DNA of 64,000 bases from Amoeboaphelidium protococcarum. Taxonomy: Eukaryota > Aphelidiomycota > Aphelidea. Positions 60,501-64,000 of this stretch are shown here, one piece after another. The notes beneath the pieces were generated by a model. That model ran no database searches. It saw only the letters and a program-made list of their open reading frames with translations, and was not told where the DNA came from. Location: assembly GCA_023515745.1 (NCBI GenBank), contig JALECJ010000022.1, positions 1 through 64,000 on the forward strand, in the 5' to 3' direction. Within the stretch, counting starts at the first letter, position 1; the number at the start of each line of letters is the position of its first letter. A program made the translations under genes and the position numbers.

Positions 60501-61614
60501 TGTTCAATAGGAATATCCTCTTCACTTCCCTTGGCTTGCAGAGAGTACACGGAAATGCATCCATCAAATGAGGCAGTACTCACCAAGTCTGGATTCTTAG
60601 GTGACCACTGCACCTCGAAAGCCCAATTTCTGCTAGAAGGAAACTCACCAATCACCTCACCAGAGTGTGGATTCCAGCACAATGTTCTGCAATCTTTACC
60701 GCAAGATACCAGCAGATCGGAATCCTTGTTACACCAAGCGATACTCAACACACCTTTACTGTGGCCGGATAATGTCTTCATAGGCGCATGTGCATTTCTC
60801 AGATCCCACAAGTAGATGGATGGATTGATATCATCATCAGAGGCTGTCATAATCTACGTAGCCTCATCCGGGTTCCAAGCGATGCTGGTAAAGGCTCTCT
60901 TGGTAGGGTTAGCCAGATGCAACAACTCTCTCCTACTCTTCAGATCCCAAATAACCGCATTGCCATTACTCGATGCAGAACCCAAAATATGAGCCACCTT
61001 CTTGTTCCATGCCAGACAACTCAAATCTTCCAAGCGCTACGATCTCTGACCAGGATTATACGGCTTCTCGGGATGAGCCAAGTCCCAAATGAAAATTTCA
61101 CCTTATGATGCACCTGTTGCCAGCAAGTTAACCTAGAACGGATTAAAGTCTAGCGCTTTCACTGAGCCTTGATGAGCTTGCTTTCTCAACAACAGAGCAT
61201 TATCCTTCTTCTAGATCATTGCAGCCGGATTCCACAGATCAATAGATCCATCTTCAAGTCCACCAGCAATTATACCGAGTGAGCGGCCTTCAGCGACAGA
61301 CGCAGTCCAGGCAAGTTTGTTAAATCTACACACTGAGGCAACAATTAATAATTATAATGATGATGATGCATGAGAGGACCATTTAAAGAAAATTTATAGT
61401 CCTACCTAGCTGGAGCAGAAACTTTGGCAAGTGGGTCAGCGGCAATAGATTCAGACTTGAAGTTTAATTCAAACAATTCCAGGTCGGTCTAACTGCTAAA
61501 TGTAGCGTCCATGGCACCACTCACACTACCAGTGCACATCAGTCCAGCGCCGGACTTTGGCTACAGTGGACACCATGCATACGTTGCCGTTCTTTCAATT
61601 TCTTTAACTTTCAT
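57560..61614 (-). CDS. SEC31: COPII coat protein Sec31
   Basis: 1324 residues in two exons (intron 61326-61405, 80 nt, ends TGTAG). Outer-layer subunit of the COPII coat on ER exit vesicles. N-terminal WD40 propeller (residues 1-340; IIAGGLEDGSIDLWNP, LATGASQGEIFIWDL, SCGKDCRTLCWNP), then the helical ACE1 domain with LYKCILMADFHSAVVLCLALKRVDDALFI split over the region near 59650-59800. A Pro/Gln/Tyr-rich linker (about 850-1190) in which runs of TAG code polyglutamine (six in a row near 58119-58136) leads to the C-terminal helical domain ending LKRLAEVLRNF. Stop TGA 57560-57562; start ATG 61612-61614. Confidence 0.94.
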
Positions 61615-62223
61615 ACTCTATAAAGTAATTCAAGTACAATATATATAAATATATATACTCTACTCTTCCTATACTATGATTGATGATTCCAAATAGCGTT
61701 GAAGAGAGTTGTTGATTCGAGCGTTCGCGAAAGAAGAAGGGAATTTGAGCGACGAAACGGATCAGTCAGATTCTTACTGGGATGCTCAGAACGTACATTG
61801 TACAGTATATCTCGGTGGTGAGCGCTCTGCTTTAAAACGCTTTGTTTTTAGCGGATTAATATATTAAGATTGACTTGAATGTGATCCTGCAAGATATTTC
61901 AATCGTATCACAGATAAAGATTTATACCAACAGGATTTATCACTTTAAAACGAGGAGCGAAAGTGGCGACAATTGTCACTTCTTCATTAGATTGAAATGT
62001 GAATCGACAAGATTGCTACAATCAATAAAAACATATAGAGGTAGACTCAGCGAATGAAAGCCTGTAAGTAATAAGAATGTTTAAAGAATGACGCGTCGAT
62101 AATCTTGGTTTAGGTGATATTACACATAGTATTTCCAAGCGATAGAAGAAGCCGAGTTGCAATAAAATAACATTTATTTAATCAAATATGCAAACAGAAT
62201 AGAACATGCCGTCCTTATTTCCA
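61615..62223. promoter_or_regulatory. SEC31 promoter and ATG1 3' flank
   Basis: About 600 bp. TATATA-rich at 61640-61665, followed by GATTCGAGCGTTCGCGAAAG with the palindrome CGTTCGCGAA-like core near 61720. No gene supported. Confidence 0.4.
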
Positions 62224-64000
62224 TCAAAGCAAGATATAATCTTCCACTTCATCTTCCTAGCCTTCATAGACAAATTGCATCATGGGATCGTGATCATCGT
62301 AGGAGTGACCGAATTACTAATGTTACTGTTATACCTAGCCACCTTGGCCACCCTTACCGCCTTGATGATGAGTGTACGTGTTGAGAATGTTGGACGCGAT
62401 ACCAAATCCACCAGCCACAGCCTTGCCCATCCAAGAGAGAGAATCTAGAACAAGACTTTAACGGCGCTGTGGCGACTGAGATGGAGTTACTAAACTTGGC
62501 CGACGTGAGGATGGGTGGCGAGATATTGGTTGTCGCGGAGATTCTGCAACTTGCATCTGACTAAAGTCTTCGCCCAATTTAGAATCTTCACTTATGGTGG
62601 GCACTAAAGGCGATAGACCATTAAGACTTCCTTTTGAAGAGAATCGTCGTCTACGCTACGGCATTTGCTAATGACACTATTTATCATCCATATCCATTGC
62701 AAAGGGAAAGCCATCATTCAAATCACCATTATTAGAGCTATTGCCCGTCGACTTGTCTTCATACTATTATTACTACTTGTCGACAGGATCCTATCTTTTC
62801 AACTCAGACATCTACGTTATTGTTGTTGCTTGAGATACATATCTACCAGATGTAGGAGTAGTAATGCGCGAAGTTGGAGTGTAAGAGTATACGGCATTAG
62901 GTGATAGTTTACTGAGCTGGTTTGACGACACGGCATGAACAGCATAACCAGATCTGTAGGATAAACTCTTCGGCTTGGTAAATGATGCCAACTGATTTTC
63001 ACGGTCCTGTTCAATGTTAATGAATGCATTCAGTAGGGATGGTAGACCATTTACCTCTGAATGCTAGAATAAATCTTGAAATGATATTCTGTCTGACGGA
63101 TTTTACTTGAGGAGATTTTTAATCAAAGACAGAAGCGACTCTGGAGGACATCTGAAATCAAATTCTATACTGTCAGGCTGCAGTTGAAACTACGATCTAC
63201 TTTGAGGAATTTGGATAGGCAGAGACATGGATGAAGCATCAAGATCCAACTGGGAAGCAGATTATGCAACGCGCTTTTTCCTGATTGATGAGGCACTTTT
63301 AGGAAAGGGAATGTTATCATCGCATTACTTAATCATCATTGACAACTACTTTGGACTTTTAGCTCCATGAAACGGCACTCGACCAAAGATCATCTCATAA
63401 ATCACAGTACCCGCACTCCATAAATCTACACGACTATCATAGCCGGTTCTTTCACGATATGAAGTCTACTACTTATCGCCACTGTCAATGTTGATGTTAA
63501 GAATTTCCGGACTCATATACAGAGGACTGCCACACTGCGTCCGCATACGATGACCAGTGGGCACAATCCTGGCAAATCCAAAATCTGCCATTTTCACTTG
63601 AGGCAAATGGTAACGCGTCACATGATCAATTTCTCCATCTGAAACAAAGCCGCGCGCGATCATTTGACTCAGCGCCACACACAGGTTGGCCATCGTCTCG
63701 TGACTTTTCTGAAACACACAATTAGAGCCGTTTGGACACTGCGCCGGCGTTTGTAGAAGCACATTGTGGGGCTTAATATCTCGATGAACGATATCCAGAG
63801 AGTGCAGAATCTTGAGAGCATTCACTATTCCATGTGTGAAGTGGTATACCTGTATCATGTCCAAACCTCGTCGTTAATTTTACGCGTCACCATATACTCT
63901 CTATCGTTTCAAATACTAATGCAAATCACCAATATCGCAATATTCAATATATAGCCTGATTTCATCGTCAAATTCATCCACATTGAGCAGTGACAGGATG
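62224..64000 (-). CDS. ATG1: Atg1/ULK-like serine/threonine kinase, partial
   Basis: At least 592 residues; the N-terminus runs off the right edge. The visible kinase part has [15 protein letters not shown] (hinge), [33 protein letters not shown] and [19 protein letters not shown], the pattern of Atg1/ULK kinases that start autophagy. The catalytic domain ends near 63050. A Ser/Gln/Pro-rich region follows with [10 protein letters not shown]-type phosphorylation-prone stretches. A C-terminal hydrophobic segment ([20 protein letters not shown]) may be part of the Atg13-binding region. Stop TGA 62224-62226. Confidence 0.78.

Noticed and set aside
1-64000. Ciliate origin suggested by the code alone
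   Set aside because: CRT10-like, SAY1-like, Afi1-like and BTA1 genes and the fungal-style 5.8S fit a fungus relative better; the code has evolved many times.
1-64000. tRNA genes, 5S rRNA, telomeric repeats, CRISPR arrays
   Set aside because: No B-box-like tRNA signature, 5S sequence, telomere repeat or spaced repeat array was found on either strand by eye.

Overview
Nuclear DNA of a unicellular eukaryote with a non-standard genetic code. Every recognisable protein gene has TAA and TAG inside its conserved blocks, where homologues carry glutamine or tolerate it, and every gene that ends inside the window ends in TGA. In 14-3-3, TAG (50218-50220) falls on the Gln of the LAEQAER motif. I therefore read UAA and UAG as Gln and UGA as the only stop, as in ciliates, hexamitids, some green algae and a few other lineages. 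Content argues against a ciliate: a fungal-style 5.8S, CRT10-like, SAY1-type and Afi1-like proteins, a Bre4-like FUSC protein and a BTA1 betaine-lipid synthase suggest a fungus relative such as an aphelid or other Opisthosporidia (inference, not proven). Complex I subunit NDUFA6 shows that respiring mitochondria are present. Introns are short (44-106 nt) and 11 of 12 well-supported ones end in TGTAG.

Layout. 1-2256: end of an rDNA unit on the minus strand (ITS2, 5.8S, ITS1, 18S). 2257-10282: about 8 kb with no intact recognised gene; it holds a 144-nt inverted repeat pair, a degenerate array of coding-like repeats and several frameshifted or unassigned reading frames. 10283-64000: dense gene territory with about 23 identified genes on both strands and intergenic gaps of about 90-1030 bp.

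Order: RPL13A(+), PP5(-), tyrosinase(-), BTA1(-), sideroflexin(+), DENN/Afi1-like(-), SAY1-like hydrolase(+), SEC5(-), small complex I-like protein(-), 7TM protein(+), NTH1(-), NADPH oxidase fusion(+), six-TM TKL kinase(-), NDUFA6(-), PUS3(+), NC2alpha(-), TANGO2(-), coiled-coil protein(+), NCBP1(+), G6PD(+), 14-3-3(+), TRAPPC2L(+), FUSC protein(-), CRT10-like(+), SEC31(-), ATG1 kinase (-, cut by the right edge).

There are no operons. Membrane traffic is well represented (SEC5, SEC31, TRAPPC2L, DENN, TANGO2, ATG1), along with redox and secretion (NADPH oxidase fusion, tyrosinase, G6PD). Several neighbours are divergent and share short promoters: DENN/SAY1-like, NTH1/NOX, NDUFA6/PUS3, TANGO2/coiled-coil, FUSC/CRT10. 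Because ordinary translation breaks at TAA/TAG, most genes here look fragmented unless code-6-like translation is used; coordinates below are for the joined genes.
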